Below are positions 38,127-46,993 of a DNA stretch of 64,000 nt, piece after piece; position 1 is the stretch's first letter; the number at the start of each line of letters is the position of its first letter. The position numbers were made by a program, and so were the translations under genes. This stretch comes from Pseudomonadota bacterium (lineage in GTDB: Bacteria > Pseudomonadota > Alphaproteobacteria > Sphingomonadales > Sphingomonadaceae). The notes beneath the pieces were generated by a model that saw nothing but the letters and a program-made list of their open reading frames with translations, had not been told where the DNA came from and did not search any database. The stretch covers positions 62,001-126,000 of the forward strand of contig JAKPAG010000107.1 in assembly GCA_029779535.1 (NCBI GenBank), read 5' to 3'.

Positions 38127-38246
38127 GAAAGGGTTCTCCCGCATGTCTTTTGGTGCTGGCGGGAAAACTAGGCAGCGACCCGGCGATGACAAGGCGGCCC
38201 TTTGTACCTATTTGTCGCAGGCAATCAGATGGAAGGTGATCGAACC

Positions 38247-38780
38247 ATGGCTCAGGCAATCCTCGCAGGCGGCTGCTTCTGGTGCACCGAGGCGGTGTTC
38301 CGGCAACTGGCCGGGGTGAGCGAGGTGGAAAGCGGCTACATCGGCGGCACGGTGCCGGATCCCAGCTATAAGCAGGTCTGCACTGGCGACACCGGCCATG
38401 CCGAAGCGATCCGCGTGACCTATGATCCGGCGGTGATCGGCTACGGCGAGCTGCTCGACGTGTTCTTCGCCACGCACGATCCGACCCAGCTCAACCGCCA
38501 GGGGGGCGACATCGGCACCCAGTACCGTTCGGCCGTGTTCCTCAACGAGGACAGCCCGCGCGGCGAAGTGGAAGCGGCCATCGCCCGCGCCCAGGCCGAG
38601 CGCGATGCGCCGATCGTCACCACCATCGAAGGCCCGGCCACCTGGTATCCGGCCGAGGACTATCACCAGCTCTATTGGGAAGGCGAAGGCCAGCGCAACC
38701 CCTATTGCCTGGCGGTGATCCCGCCCAAGCTGGCCAAGCTGCGCAAGGGCTTTGCCGAGCGGCTGAAGGGCCAGGGCTGA
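38247..38780 (+). CDS. msrA: Peptide methionine sulfoxide reductase MsrA
   Basis: 177 residues with the active-site motif GGCFWCTE (catalytic Cys near residue 10) and [16 protein letters not shown] downstream. It reduces methionine S-sulfoxide in proteins using thioredoxin. ATG 38247 follows GGAAGG at 11 bp; earlier in-frame ATGs at 38202 and 38229 are less likely. The C-terminus is short, so recycling depends on the cysteines VCTGD and NPYC. It is divergent from the methyltransferase-like gene. Confidence 0.95.
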   Translation: MAQAILAGGCFWCTEAVFRQLAGVSEVESGYIGGTVPDPSYKQVCTGDTGHAEAIRVTYDPAVIGYGELLDVFFATHDPTQLNRQGGDIGTQYRSAVFLNEDSPRGEVEAAIARAQAERDAPIVTTIEGPATWYPAEDYHQLYWEGEGQRNPYCLAVIPPKLAKLRKGFAERLKGQG

Positions 38781-38782
38781 CC

Positions 38783-40012
38783 CTAGGCCCGCCAGCGCGC
38801 GACGAAGAACCCGTCCAGCCCGCCCGCCTCGGGCAGCATGCCGGGATCGGTGCGCAGCCAGCCCTGCGCGGTGGGGGAAAGCCCCTGCGGCAGGTCTTCG
38901 GCGCGAATCGGATCGGGGGCCAGCGAGACGCGCGCGGCCTGCTCCTCGCTCTCTGCCGGTTCGAGCGAGCAGGTGGCATAGACCAGGCTGCCGCCCGGGC
39001 GCACCCAGCGCGCCGCGCGGTCCAGCAACCGGCCCTGCAATTCGGCCAGTTCGGCAATCTGGCGCGGTCCGATGCGGTGGATCACGTCCGGGTGGCGGCG
39101 GCAGGTGCCGGTGGCGGTGCAGGGCGCATCCAGCAGCACGGCATCGAAAGGGGCGTCCGGTTCCCAAACCAGCGCATCGGCGGTGACCAGATCGGCGGTC
39201 AGGCCAACCCGGTCCAGGTTGGCGCGCATCCGCTCCAGCCGCTTGGCGCTGGTGTCGAGCGCGGTGACCTGCCAGCCGGCGGCGGCCAGTTGCAGCGTCT
39301 TGCCCCCCGGCGCAGCGCACAGGTCCAGCACGCGGCGGCCCTGGCCTGCGCCCAGCAAACGCGCCGGCAGGCTGGCGGCCAGGTCCTGGACCCACCATGC
39401 GCCTTCGCCGTATCCAGCCAGGTTCTCCACCGCCGTGCCGCGCGGCAGGCGCAGGTGGCCGGGCAGCAGTGACTGGCCGCCAAGCCGCTCGGCCCATTCA
39501 GCCGTCGTCGCCCGATCGCGCAGGGTCAGGTCCAGCGGCGGCAGATCGGCCAGCCCGGCGGCAATCGCCCCGGCGCGCGCGCCCCAGCGTTCGGCCACGG
39601 CAGGCGGCAGGCTTGGCAGGGCCGGCAGCGCGACCTGGCGGCGCACCAGCGCGGCAAAAACCCCGTGCGCCAGCCGGCGCGGCCCGCCCGACAGCAGCGG
39701 CAGCGCGGTGGCGATCACAGCATGGGGCGGGGTTTCCAGCCGCAGCCAGCCCGCCAGCATGAGCCGCAGCACGCTGCGCGGCTTGGCATCGGGGGGCAGG
39801 ATCTGGCGGGTCGCGCTGTCGATCAGCGCATCGAGGTCGGTCAGCCAGCGCAGCGCCTCGCCCGCAAGGGCGCGGGCCAGCGCCTTGTCCGGGCCGCTGC
39901 GCAGCCCCTGCAGTGCGCCATGCGCCGCCTGATCGAGCGTTTCGCCGCGATGCAACACGGCATCGAGGAGCCGCAAAGCCGCCTTGCGGGCGGGAAGTCC
40001 CGGAATATCCAT
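38783..40012 (-). CDS. rsmB: 16S rRNA cytosine-C5 methyltransferase RsmB/NOL1-Nop2-Sun family
   Basis: 409 residues from ATG 40012 (MDIPGLPARKAALRLLDAV); the longer frame to 40183 runs through the adjacent small gene and is rejected. An NusB-like N-terminal RNA-binding domain (about 1-130) is followed by the SAM domain with LDLCAAPGGKTLQL, LDAPCTATGTCRRHPD (catalytic TC/PC cysteines) and YATCSLEPAE. It methylates C967-type cytosine of 16S rRNA. The gene is convergent with msrA. Confidence 0.92.
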   Translation of the reverse strand: MDIPGLPARKAALRLLDAVLHRGETLDQAAHGALQGLRSGPDKALARALAGEALRWLTDLDALIDSATRQILPPDAKPRSVLRLMLAGWLRLETPPHAVIATALPLLSGGPRRLAHGVFAALVRRQVALPALPSLPPAVAERWGARAGAIAAGLADLPPLDLTLRDRATTAEWAERLGGQSLLPGHLRLPRGTAVENLAGYGEGAWWVQDLAASLPARLLGAGQGRRVLDLCAAPGGKTLQLAAAGWQVTALDTSAKRLERMRANLDRVGLTADLVTADALVWEPDAPFDAVLLDAPCTATGTCRRHPDVIHRIGPRQIAELAELQGRLLDRAARWVRPGGSLVYATCSLEPAESEEQAARVSLAPDPIRAEDLPQGLSPTAQGWLRTDPGMLPEAGGLDGFFVARWRA

Positions 40013-40058
40013 GCCGCAGCCTCTAGACGCGAAGCCCGGCAATAGCCAGATAGGGCCC

Positions 40059-40229
40059 ATGACCAAGCGCGCCACCCAACGCCCCGCCCAGTTCCAGAAG
40101 CCCGCGCACTGGACCAACGAGCCCGCGCCCGCGCCGCAGCAAGGCAAGGATGAGGCCGACGATCCGGCCGGGCTTTCCCCCACCCGCTATGGCGATTGGG
40201 TGAAGGACGGGATTGCGGTCGACTTCTAG
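40059..40229 (+). CDS. DUF1674 protein, SDHAF4-like succinate dehydrogenase assembly factor
   Basis: 56 residues. The C-terminus DDPAGLSPTRYGDWVKDGIAVDF is the conserved DUF1674 tail shared with mitochondrial SDHAF4, which protects flavinated SdhA during assembly. The N-terminal half is disordered and Ala/Pro/Gln-rich, as usual. It is divergent from rsmB (46 bp) and overlaps the stop of the convergent thioesterase gene by 4 bp. Confidence 0.82.
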   Translation: MTKRATQRPAQFQKPAHWTNEPAPAPQQGKDEADDPAGLSPTRYGDWVKDGIAVDF

Positions 40230-40717
40230 GCGTTCCGCTTCAATCGCTTGATCGTGCCGGAGAACGCCAGCACCGCGCGTTCGCCTTCGCTGATCAACCC
40301 GCGCACGAAGACCAGGCTGCCCCCGGCACGCACCACTTCACCGCGCGCGGTGAGCAGCTTGCCGGGTTCCGCCGCCCCGACGAATTCGCAGTTCATCGTC
40401 ACCGTCACGCCGTGGACCGATGTGCTCATCCCCCCGGCGATCATGAACAGGGCATAGTCGGCGAAAGTCATCAGCGCGCCGCCGTGGATGTTGCCGCCGC
40501 CGTTGCGGTTCTTGGCTTCGGGCATGAAGCCGCAGACCACCGGGGCATCCGGCCCTTCGCCCTCGGGCTGGCAATAGAATGGCCCGGCGTGCTCCTCGAA
40601 ATCGTCGACCGGTTCCCAGTGGTACCAGCCCGCCCAGGGGCCTTCGCGCATCAGCGCCAGGCCGGGGCGCAGCGGGAGATCGTCGGCTTGCAGCTTGTCG
40701 TGGGGGGTGTCGCTCAT
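40226..40717 (-). CDS. PaaI-family (hotdog) thioesterase
   Basis: 163 residues from ATG 40717. The hotdog core has NRNGGGNIHGGALMTFADYALFMIAGG, where NxHGG is the thioesterase active-site region, then VTVTMNCEFVGAAEPGKLLTARGEVVRAGGSLVFVRG. It would hydrolyse an acyl- or phenylacyl-CoA. Its stop overlaps the end of the convergent DUF1674 gene by 4 bp. The substrate is not known. Confidence 0.85.
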   Translation of the reverse strand: MSDTPHDKLQADDLPLRPGLALMREGPWAGWYHWEPVDDFEEHAGPFYCQPEGEGPDAPVVCGFMPEAKNRNGGGNIHGGALMTFADYALFMIAGGMSTSVHGVTVTMNCEFVGAAEPGKLLTARGEVVRAGGSLVFVRGLISEGERAVLAFSGTIKRLKRNA

Positions 40718-40760
40718 GCCCCGCGCAACAGCAGATCGCGCGCGGCCATGCAAGCGTGGA

Positions 40761-42164
40761 TCAGTGCAGCGCGGCCACCGCCCAGACCACGGCGACGATC
40801 AGCAGCGCGCCCGCCAGGTCCAGCCACAGCCCGGCGCGCAGCATCCGACCCATGGTGATGTGCCCGGTGGCCCAGGCCAGCGCGTTGGGCCCGGTTCCGG
40901 CGGGCAGCATGAACCCCCAGGTGGCGGCAAAGGCGGCTGGCAGCGCCAGCAGCACCGGATCTGCGCCCAGCGCCACGACCAGGGCGGCAACCACCGGGAT
41001 GATCGCGCTGGCCGCGGCGATGTTGCTGGCGAATTCGGTGACCAGGATGACGAACAGGACCAGGATCAGCGCGACCAGCGGCAGCGGCACGGCCGACAGC
41101 GGCAGCATCATCTTGCCCAGCCAGTCGGTCAGGCCTGATGCGGTCATGCCCATTGCCAGCGCCAGCCCGCCACCGAACATGAAGACGATGTCCCACGGCA
41201 CGCGGTTGGCTTCCTGCCAGACCAGCATCGGCCGGCCCGTGCCATCGGGCAGCAGGAACAGCGCCAGCCCCACGGCGGCGGCGATGGTGCCATCGGTCAG
41301 CCCGCCCTTGGGAAACAGGCCTTCCAGCCACGGCTGCGCGATCCAGGCCACGAAGGCCAGCACGATCAGCGGCATCAGGCGCTTTTCGGGCGTGGTCCAG
41401 GCGGCCGAATGGCCAATCGCGGCGCGGGCACTGGCGGGGTCGAAATCGTCTTCGTGCAGGCGCTGGACCCGGGCGATGATCCAGGCCGCCAGCGGCACCG
41501 CCAGCAAGACCAGCGGCACGCCATAAAGGCTCCATTCGAGGAAGGTGATGCGCTGGCCGACGCCCTTTTCGATCATTGCCGCGGCGATGGCGTTGGTCGG
41601 CGTGCCGATCATCGTTGCCAGCCCGCCGAGTGAGGCGGCAAAGGCGATCCCCATCGGCAGCGCGCCCGCGATGCCATTGGTCTCGCCTTCCTCGACCCCG
41701 CCGGCGCGCAACATGGCAAGGCCCATCGGCATCATGATCAGCGCGGTCGAGGTGTTGGAAATGATCGACGAGATCAGCGCTGTGGCGGTCATCACCCCCA
41801 GCAGCAGTTGCCAAGGGCTGGCCCCGGCCAACCCCATGATGAACAGCGCCAGCCGACGGTGCAGCCCGGTCCGCTCGATCGACAGGGCCAGGAAGCCCCC
41901 GGCGATGAACAGGAACAGGATCGGGGAATAATAGGCCGCCGCCGTCTTGTTGGCATCGGCGATCCCGCCCAGCGGCAGGACCAGGAACGGCAGCAGCGCG
42001 GTAACCGCCAGCGGCAGTGCCTCGGTCATCCACCAGGCGGCCATCCACCAGACCAGTCCCGCAGCGGTCCAGGCCATGTCCGGCATGCCCGCCGGTGCGG
42101 GCAGGACCTGGGTGGCGACGAAGCCGGCAATGCCAAGCCAGAGGCCAATGCGGCGTGCGGTCAT
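40761..42164 (-). CDS. SLC13/DASS-family sodium-coupled anion permease
   Basis: 467 residues from ATG 42164 with about 11-12 hydrophobic helices. The two SNT substrate-and-sodium motifs of the divalent anion:sodium symporter family are present in the inverted halves: IISNTSTALIMMP and EFASNIAAASAIIP, each followed by a helix break. The C-terminal GFMLPAGTGPNALAWATGHI is typical. It would import dicarboxylates or a related anion. The nearest neighbours are the thioesterase downstream and infC upstream, and neither suggests a specific substrate. Confidence 0.92.
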   Translation of the reverse strand: MTARRIGLWLGIAGFVATQVLPAPAGMPDMAWTAAGLVWWMAAWWMTEALPLAVTALLPFLVLPLGGIADANKTAAAYYSPILFLFIAGGFLALSIERTGLHRRLALFIMGLAGASPWQLLLGVMTATALISSIISNTSTALIMMPMGLAMLRAGGVEEGETNGIAGALPMGIAFAASLGGLATMIGTPTNAIAAAMIEKGVGQRITFLEWSLYGVPLVLLAVPLAAWIIARVQRLHEDDFDPASARAAIGHSAAWTTPEKRLMPLIVLAFVAWIAQPWLEGLFPKGGLTDGTIAAAVGLALFLLPDGTGRPMLVWQEANRVPWDIVFMFGGGLALAMGMTASGLTDWLGKMMLPLSAVPLPLVALILVLFVILVTEFASNIAAASAIIPVVAALVVALGADPVLLALPAAFAATWGFMLPAGTGPNALAWATGHITMGRMLRAGLWLDLAGALLIVAVVWAVAALH

Positions 42165-42219
42165 CCTCGCTCCCCCCGGATCGGGCGAGGGCACTTTCGC
42201 CCCCTGGCCCGCAGCGCCC

Positions 42220-42741
42220 TTACTTGGGCGAGATCACCATCAGCATCTGGCGACCTTCCATGCGCGGATAGCTTTCGATCTTGGCGATCTCGGCCACGTC
42301 TTCCTGCACGCGGCGCAGCAGGTCCATGCCGATCTGCTGGTGCGACAGCTCGCGCCCACGGAAGCGCAGGGTGATTTTCACCTTGTCGCCTTCGCCGATG
42401 AACTTGTGCACCGACCGCATCTTCGTATCATAGTCATGATCGTCGATGTTCGGACGCATCTTGATCTCCTTGATCTCCTGCGTCTTCTGGGTCTTGCGGG
42501 CGAGGTTGGCCTTCTTCTGCGCTTCGTAGCGGAACTTGCCGACATCGAGGAACTTGCACACCGGCGGATCGGCGTTGGGCGAAACCTCGACCAGGTCAAG
42601 GCCGACTTCGGCCGCCTGTTCGATCGCTTCGCGCGTGTACATCACGCCAAGGTTCTCACCTTCTTCGTCAATGACGCGGACCTTGTCCGAGGTGATCATG
42701 TGATTGTAGCGCGGCCCGCTCTTCACGGGGGGCGTCATCAT
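42220..42741 (-). CDS. infC: Translation initiation factor IF-3
   Basis: 173 residues from the ATG at 42741; the ATG at 42738 is also possible. The N-domain (MTPPVKSGPRYNHMITSDKVRVID..GENLGVM) and C-domain (FRGRELSHQQIGMDLL, PRMEGRQMLMV) are complete. IF-3 binds the 30S subunit and checks start codons. The only good Shine-Dalgarno sequence (AGGAG, 42771-42775) lies about 29 bp before the ATG but 8 bp before an in-frame ATA at 42762, so the real start may be a non-canonical ATA giving a seven-residue longer protein (IAPPPRR-MM). Confidence 0.95.
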   Translation of the reverse strand: MMTPPVKSGPRYNHMITSDKVRVIDEEGENLGVMYTREAIEQAAEVGLDLVEVSPNADPPVCKFLDVGKFRYEAQKKANLARKTQKTQEIKEIKMRPNIDDHDYDTKMRSVHKFIGEGDKVKITLRFRGRELSHQQIGMDLLRRVQEDVAEIAKIESYPRMEGRQMLMVISPK

Positions 42742-42875
42742 GCGCCGGGGTGGGGGTGCTATGTCGTAGTCTCCTGTTGCGGCAAAAAGCCATCGCGCGC
42801 GTCCTTAATGCGATTCGCGGATTTGGGGAAGTGTTCTTGCTGGGTGCGCCCTTCGCATCCGCGCAGGGTTTGCAA

Positions 42876-42897
42876 GGGAAGGCCGGAAGGCCTTCCC
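42876..42897 (-). terminator. Hairpin downstream of pdeM
   Basis: 9-bp perfect stem GGGAAGGCC / GGCCTTCCC with a GGAA loop, 26 bp after the pdeM stop. The following T-tract is weak, so it is a probable rather than certain terminator. Confidence 0.55.
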
Positions 42898-42922
42898 GCA
42901 TCGGCGTCAGCCGGTCAGCAAA

Positions 42923-43591
42923 TCACCCAGCCCGCCACAGCGGATACTGGACGAGCCTACCCTTGGCTGGGAGCAAGGCATCGACCGCGCGCGCTGGTTG
43001 CAGCGCGGCGATGATCGCGGGATCGGCGGCGTCCATTCCGCCGGTCAGGGCGCCGAAGGCCGGCAGCACCAGCTTGCGCTCGCTGCGCACCCAGCATGGC
43101 CGGGCAACGGTGCGCCCACGTGCTTTGACGCGCAGGCGCGGGTGCCAGTGGCCGGACAGCTCGGGCCGGGTTTCTCCTGCCACGGCCTCGTGGCGCAGCA
43201 CCAGCCCGGCAAGTTCCAGTTCCGGCAGCGCCGTGCCTTCGCCCACCTCGCCCTGGTCGTGATTGCCGGTGATCCACACCCAGTCGGTCGCCCTGACCAG
43301 CGCGGCAAGCATCCCGGCGGCGTGCGGCTCAAGCCGGGCGGCGCCGTCCACGTCGTGAAAATTGTCGCCCAGGCACAGCACCCTGCGCGCGCCGGTTTCG
43401 CGGATCGCCACGGCCACCCGTTCCAGCGTCTCGCGGCTGTCATAAGGGGGGAGCAGCTGCCCGTGGCGGGCAAAGAAGCTGGCCTTTTCCAGGTGCAGAT
43501 CGGCCACCAGCAGCGCCTGCTCCGCCGGCCAGTAGAGCGCGCGCGGGCCCGCCAGCACCAATTCCTGCCCTGCGAACGAAAAGGGAACCAT
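42923..43591 (-). CDS. pdeM: Ligase-associated DNA damage response endonuclease PdeM
   Basis: 222 residues from the start at 43591. The metallophosphoesterase motifs are all present: VADLHLEK (DxH), CLGDNFHD (GDxxD/H), ITGNHDQG (GNHD) and GHWHPR (GHxH), with a C-terminal WVRSERKLVLPAFGALTGG. PdeM normally occurs with a ligase and an Lhr-type helicase in a DNA-repair set. Those partners are not adjacent here. The gene is divergent from hemF (46 bp between starts). Confidence 0.85.
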   Translation of the reverse strand: MVPFSFAGQELVLAGPRALYWPAEQALLVADLHLEKASFFARHGQLLPPYDSRETLERVAVAIRETGARRVLCLGDNFHDVDGAARLEPHAAGMLAALVRATDWVWITGNHDQGEVGEGTALPELELAGLVLRHEAVAGETRPELSGHWHPRLRVKARGRTVARPCWVRSERKLVLPAFGALTGGMDAADPAIIAALQPARAVDALLPAKGRLVQYPLWRAG

Positions 43592-43637
43592 GGCTTTCCC
43601 TTGCCGCAAGCCGAATTGCTTGGCAAGGGCTGGGTCC

Positions 43638-44495
43638 ATGACCGACTGGACCCCTTACACCGCCCGCGCCAAGACCTGGTTCGAAGAGTTGCGCGACCGG
43701 ATCTGCGCCGAATTCGAAAGCATCGAGGCCGAAATGGGCAGCGACGCGAAGTTCGAATACACCAGCTGGAACCGCGAGGAGGAAGGCAATGCCAACCCCG
43801 GCGGCGGCACGCGCGGGGTGATGAAGGGCCAGGTGTTCGAGAAGGTCGGGGTCAACGTCTCCACCGTCCATGGCCAGTTCGCGCCCGAATTTGCCAAGAC
43901 GATCCACGGCGCGGGGGCGGATAACCCCGGCTTCACCGCCACTGGCATCAGCCTGGTCGCGCACATGGCCAACCCGCACGTGCCGGCGGTGCACATGAAC
44001 ACCCGCTTCCTGACCACCAGCAAGGCCTGGTTCGGCGGGGGCGGCGACCTTAACCCGCCGCTGCCCTATGCCGAGGATACCGAGGAATTCCACGCCGCGT
44101 TCAAGGCCGCCTGCGATGCCCACGACGGGGACTATTATCCCCGGTTCAAGGCCTGGGCCGATGAATACTTCTACATCCCGCACCGCCAGGTCCACCGCGG
44201 GGTTGGCGGGATCTTCTACGATCATCTCGAATGCGCCGACGAAGCGCAGTGGGAAGCCAACTTCGCCTTCACCCAGGACGTCGGCCGCGCGTTCCTGGAC
44301 GTGTTCCCCAGGCTGGTGCGCCGCCGCATGCGGATGGCGTTTGCCGAAGCGGAAAAGCGCCAACAGCTCGAATGGCGCGGGCGTTATGCCGAATTCAACC
44401 TGGTCTATGACCGGGGCACGCTGTTCGGCCTCAAGACCGGCGGCAACATCGACGCGATCCTGATGAGCCTGCCGCCCGAAGCGGTGTGGAGCTGA
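43638..44495 (+). CDS. hemF: Oxygen-dependent coproporphyrinogen III oxidase
   Basis: 285 residues from ATG 43638; an upstream in-frame ATG at 43590 overlaps the pdeM start and is rejected. Characteristic blocks include RGVMKGQVFEKVGVNVS, HMNTRFL, WFGGGGDLNPPLPYAEDTEEFH, YFYIPHRQVHRGVGGIFYD and the C-terminal EFNLVYDRGTLFGLKTGGN. It converts coproporphyrinogen III to protoporphyrinogen IX using O2 in haem synthesis. The gene is intact. Confidence 0.96.
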   Translation: MTDWTPYTARAKTWFEELRDRICAEFESIEAEMGSDAKFEYTSWNREEEGNANPGGGTRGVMKGQVFEKVGVNVSTVHGQFAPEFAKTIHGAGADNPGFTATGISLVAHMANPHVPAVHMNTRFLTTSKAWFGGGGDLNPPLPYAEDTEEFHAAFKAACDAHDGDYYPRFKAWADEYFYIPHRQVHRGVGGIFYDHLECADEAQWEANFAFTQDVGRAFLDVFPRLVRRRMRMAFAEAEKRQQLEWRGRYAEFNLVYDRGTLFGLKTGGNIDAILMSLPPEAVWS

Positions 44496-44550
44496 TTTGG
44501 CCGCGAAAGCCCTTGCCCAGCCGGGACTTTAGTGGCCACATAGCACCCTG

Positions 44551-46641
44551 ATGCTGCGCCAGTACGAACTTGTCGAACGGGTCATGGCCTACGATCCGGA
44601 TGCGGACGAGGCGATGCTGAACCGTGCCTACGTCTACACGGTGCAGCGCCACGGCACGCAAAAGCGCGCCAGCGGCGACCCCTATTTCAGCCATCCGGTC
44701 GAAGTGGCCGGGCTGATGACCGAGCTCAAGCTCGACCAGGAAACCATCGTCACGGCGCTGCTGCACGACACGGTGGAAGATACCCTCGCCACCCCCGAGG
44801 AGATCGAGCGGCTGTTCGGCCCTGATGTCGCCAAGCTGGTCGACGGGGTGACCAAGCTGTCCAAGATCGAGGCGATGAGCGAAAAGGAACGCGCGGCCGA
44901 AAACCTGCGCAAGTTCCTGCTGGCGATGAGCGAGGATATCCGCGTCCTGCTGGTCAAGCTGGCCGACCGGCTGCACAACATGCGCACGCTCCACTACATC
45001 AGGAGCGAGGAAAAGCGCCGCCGCATCGCCCGCGAGACGATGGAGATCTATGCCCCGCTGGCCGAACGCGTGGGCATGTACGAATACATGCGCGAAATGC
45101 AGCTGCTCGCCTTCGAGCAGCTGGAGCCCGAAGCCTATGCGACGATCACCGGCCGCCTGGCCCAGATCCGCAGCAGCGAAGGCGGGCAGGTCGATGCGAT
45201 CGCGCTGTCGATCAAGCAGGCGCTGGCCGAAGCCGGGCTGAAGGTGGAAGTGTCGGGGCGCGAAAAGCATCCCTATTCGATCTGGAAGAAGATGGCCGAA
45301 CGCCACGTCTCCTTCGAACAGATCACCGATATCATGGCTTTCCGCGTGCTGACCGGCAGCGTGGCCGATTGCTACCAGGCGCTGGGGGTGCTGCACACCA
45401 CCTGGCAGATGATCCCGGGGCGGTTCAAGGACTACATCTCGACCCCGAAGTCGAACGGCTATCGCAGTCTCCACACCAGCCTGATCTTCGAAAACTCGAT
45501 GCGCATGGAAGTGCAGGTGCGAACCCATGACATGCACGAAACCAACGAATTCGGGCTGGCGGCGCACTGGGCCTACAAGCAGGCGGCCCGGCCCGACGGG
45601 CAGGTCGGCTGGCTGCGCGACCTGATCGAAATCGTCGACGCCAGCCACGACGCCGAAGAACTGCTCGAACACACCCGGATGGCGATCTACCAGGACCGGA
45701 TCTTCGCCTTCACGCCCAAGGGCCAGCTGCTGCAGTTGCCCAAGGGATCGACCCCGGTGGACTTCGCCTATGCGGTCCATTCGGACCTGGGCAACTGGGC
45801 GGTCGGGGCCAAGATCAACGGACGGCACATGCCGCTGCGCACCGCGTTGAGCAATGGCGACGTGGTCGAGATCATCAAGAGCCGCAAGGCCAGCCCGCAG
45901 CTGCCGTGGCTGGGCTTTGTCGTCACCGGCAAGGCCCGCGCCGCGATCCGCCGCGCGGTGCGCGCGAAAGAACGCGAGGAACTGGCCGCAATCGGCCGCA
46001 AGCTGTTCGACGAGATCGTCGAGCGGCTGCCCAGCAAGATCGGCAAGAAGGCGGTCAAGGACGCCTGCAAGCGGCTGGGGCTGGCCAGCGAAACCGACCT
46101 GATGGCCGCGATCGGCAGCGCCAAGCTGGACGACCGGCAGGTGATGGAAGCGCTTGTCCCGGGCAGCGCCGCGCACTTGCCCGAACCCGAGGCATGGACC
46201 AGCCAGGACCGCGCGATCTCGATCAGGGGCCTGACCCCGGGGGTTGGTTTTCACCTGGCGCACTGCTGCCACCCGGTGCCGGGCGACCGCATCGTCGGCA
46301 TCCGCATTCCCGACCGCGGCGTCGAAGTCCACGCAATCGACTGCCTGACGCTGGCCAGCGGTGTCGATGCCGACTGGCTCGACCTGTCGTGGGGCGAGCG
46401 GACCACCGGCGCGGTCGGGCGGCTGCGCATGGTGCTCTACAACCGACCCGGCACCCTGGCCGAGGCGGCGGGCATCTTTGCCGGCAACCGGGCGAACATC
46501 GCCAGCCTGGAAAACACCAGCCGCGACGACCTGTTCAGCAGCTACGAGGTTGACCTCGAAGTGGCGGACCTGGCCCACCTGACCCGCATCGTCAGCGCCC
46601 TGCGCGCCAGCGACGCCGTGGCCGAGGCGCAGCGCATCTAG
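44551..46641 (+). CDS. Bifunctional (p)ppGpp synthetase/hydrolase (Rel/SpoT)
   Basis: 696 residues. Order: HD hydrolase domain (about 45-170) with FSHPVEVAG and LLHDTVEDT (HD pair near residues 72-73); synthetase domain (about 240-360) with RFKDYISTPKSNGYRSLHT; TGS domain (about 383-445, AFTPKGQLLQLPKGSTPVDFAYAVH); and a C-terminal ACT domain (about 620-696). RFKD in the synthetase loop is the SpoT/Rel-type sequence that goes with a working hydrolase. As the single long RSH of an alphaproteobacterium it would both make and destroy (p)ppGpp in the stringent response. Confidence 0.95.
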   Translation: MLRQYELVERVMAYDPDADEAMLNRAYVYTVQRHGTQKRASGDPYFSHPVEVAGLMTELKLDQETIVTALLHDTVEDTLATPEEIERLFGPDVAKLVDGVTKLSKIEAMSEKERAAENLRKFLLAMSEDIRVLLVKLADRLHNMRTLHYIRSEEKRRRIARETMEIYAPLAERVGMYEYMREMQLLAFEQLEPEAYATITGRLAQIRSSEGGQVDAIALSIKQALAEAGLKVEVSGREKHPYSIWKKMAERHVSFEQITDIMAFRVLTGSVADCYQALGVLHTTWQMIPGRFKDYISTPKSNGYRSLHTSLIFENSMRMEVQVRTHDMHETNEFGLAAHWAYKQAARPDGQVGWLRDLIEIVDASHDAEELLEHTRMAIYQDRIFAFTPKGQLLQLPKGSTPVDFAYAVHSDLGNWAVGAKINGRHMPLRTALSNGDVVEIIKSRKASPQLPWLGFVVTGKARAAIRRAVRAKEREELAAIGRKLFDEIVERLPSKIGKKAVKDACKRLGLASETDLMAAIGSAKLDDRQVMEALVPGSAAHLPEPEAWTSQDRAISIRGLTPGVGFHLAHCCHPVPGDRIVGIRIPDRGVEVHAIDCLTLASGVDADWLDLSWGERTTGAVGRLRMVLYNRPGTLAEAAGIFAGNRANIASLENTSRDDLFSSYEVDLEVADLAHLTRIVSALRASDAVAEAQRI

Positions 46642-46681
46642 CGGTTGCGGAGGCGCAGCCGCAGCAGAGCCAAAACCACTG

Positions 46682-46993
46682 TCAGACCTCCAGGGCTACG
46701 GTCACCGGGTCGCCCTCTGCCAGCCCCTCGGCCTTGCGCACGCTGGCCTTGACCGGCAGCATCCAGCCCGCGCTCTTGCTCGGGAAAACGGACGTCGCAA
46801 AGCTGCTGCCGCCAATCGTGGCGCGCACTTTCAGCGATCCGAAGCCGCCGATGGTCCGCTCCAGCCGCCGCATCAGCGCGGTGCCGGACAGCGCCTCGCC
46901 CGCCGCCCCGTCGATGCTCAGGAAATGCCACGAACCGCCATTGCCGCCGGTCCAGCGCCACAAGGTCCCGGTGTGGGTCAGCCGCTCGCTCAC
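46682..46993 (-). CDS. DUF1905 domain-containing protein
   Basis: 103 residues starting MSERLTHTGTLWRWTGGNGGSWHFLSIDG, with the DUF1905 beta-barrel pattern (FGSLKVRATIGGSSFATSVFPS, then WMLPVKASVRKAEGLAEGDPVTVALEV). The biochemical function is unknown. Its start overlaps the stop of the PPIase gene by 4 bp, so they are likely co-translated. It is convergent with rel. Confidence 0.82.
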   Translation of the reverse strand: MSERLTHTGTLWRWTGGNGGSWHFLSIDGAAGEALSGTALMRRLERTIGGFGSLKVRATIGGSSFATSVFPSKSAGWMLPVKASVRKAEGLAEGDPVTVALEV

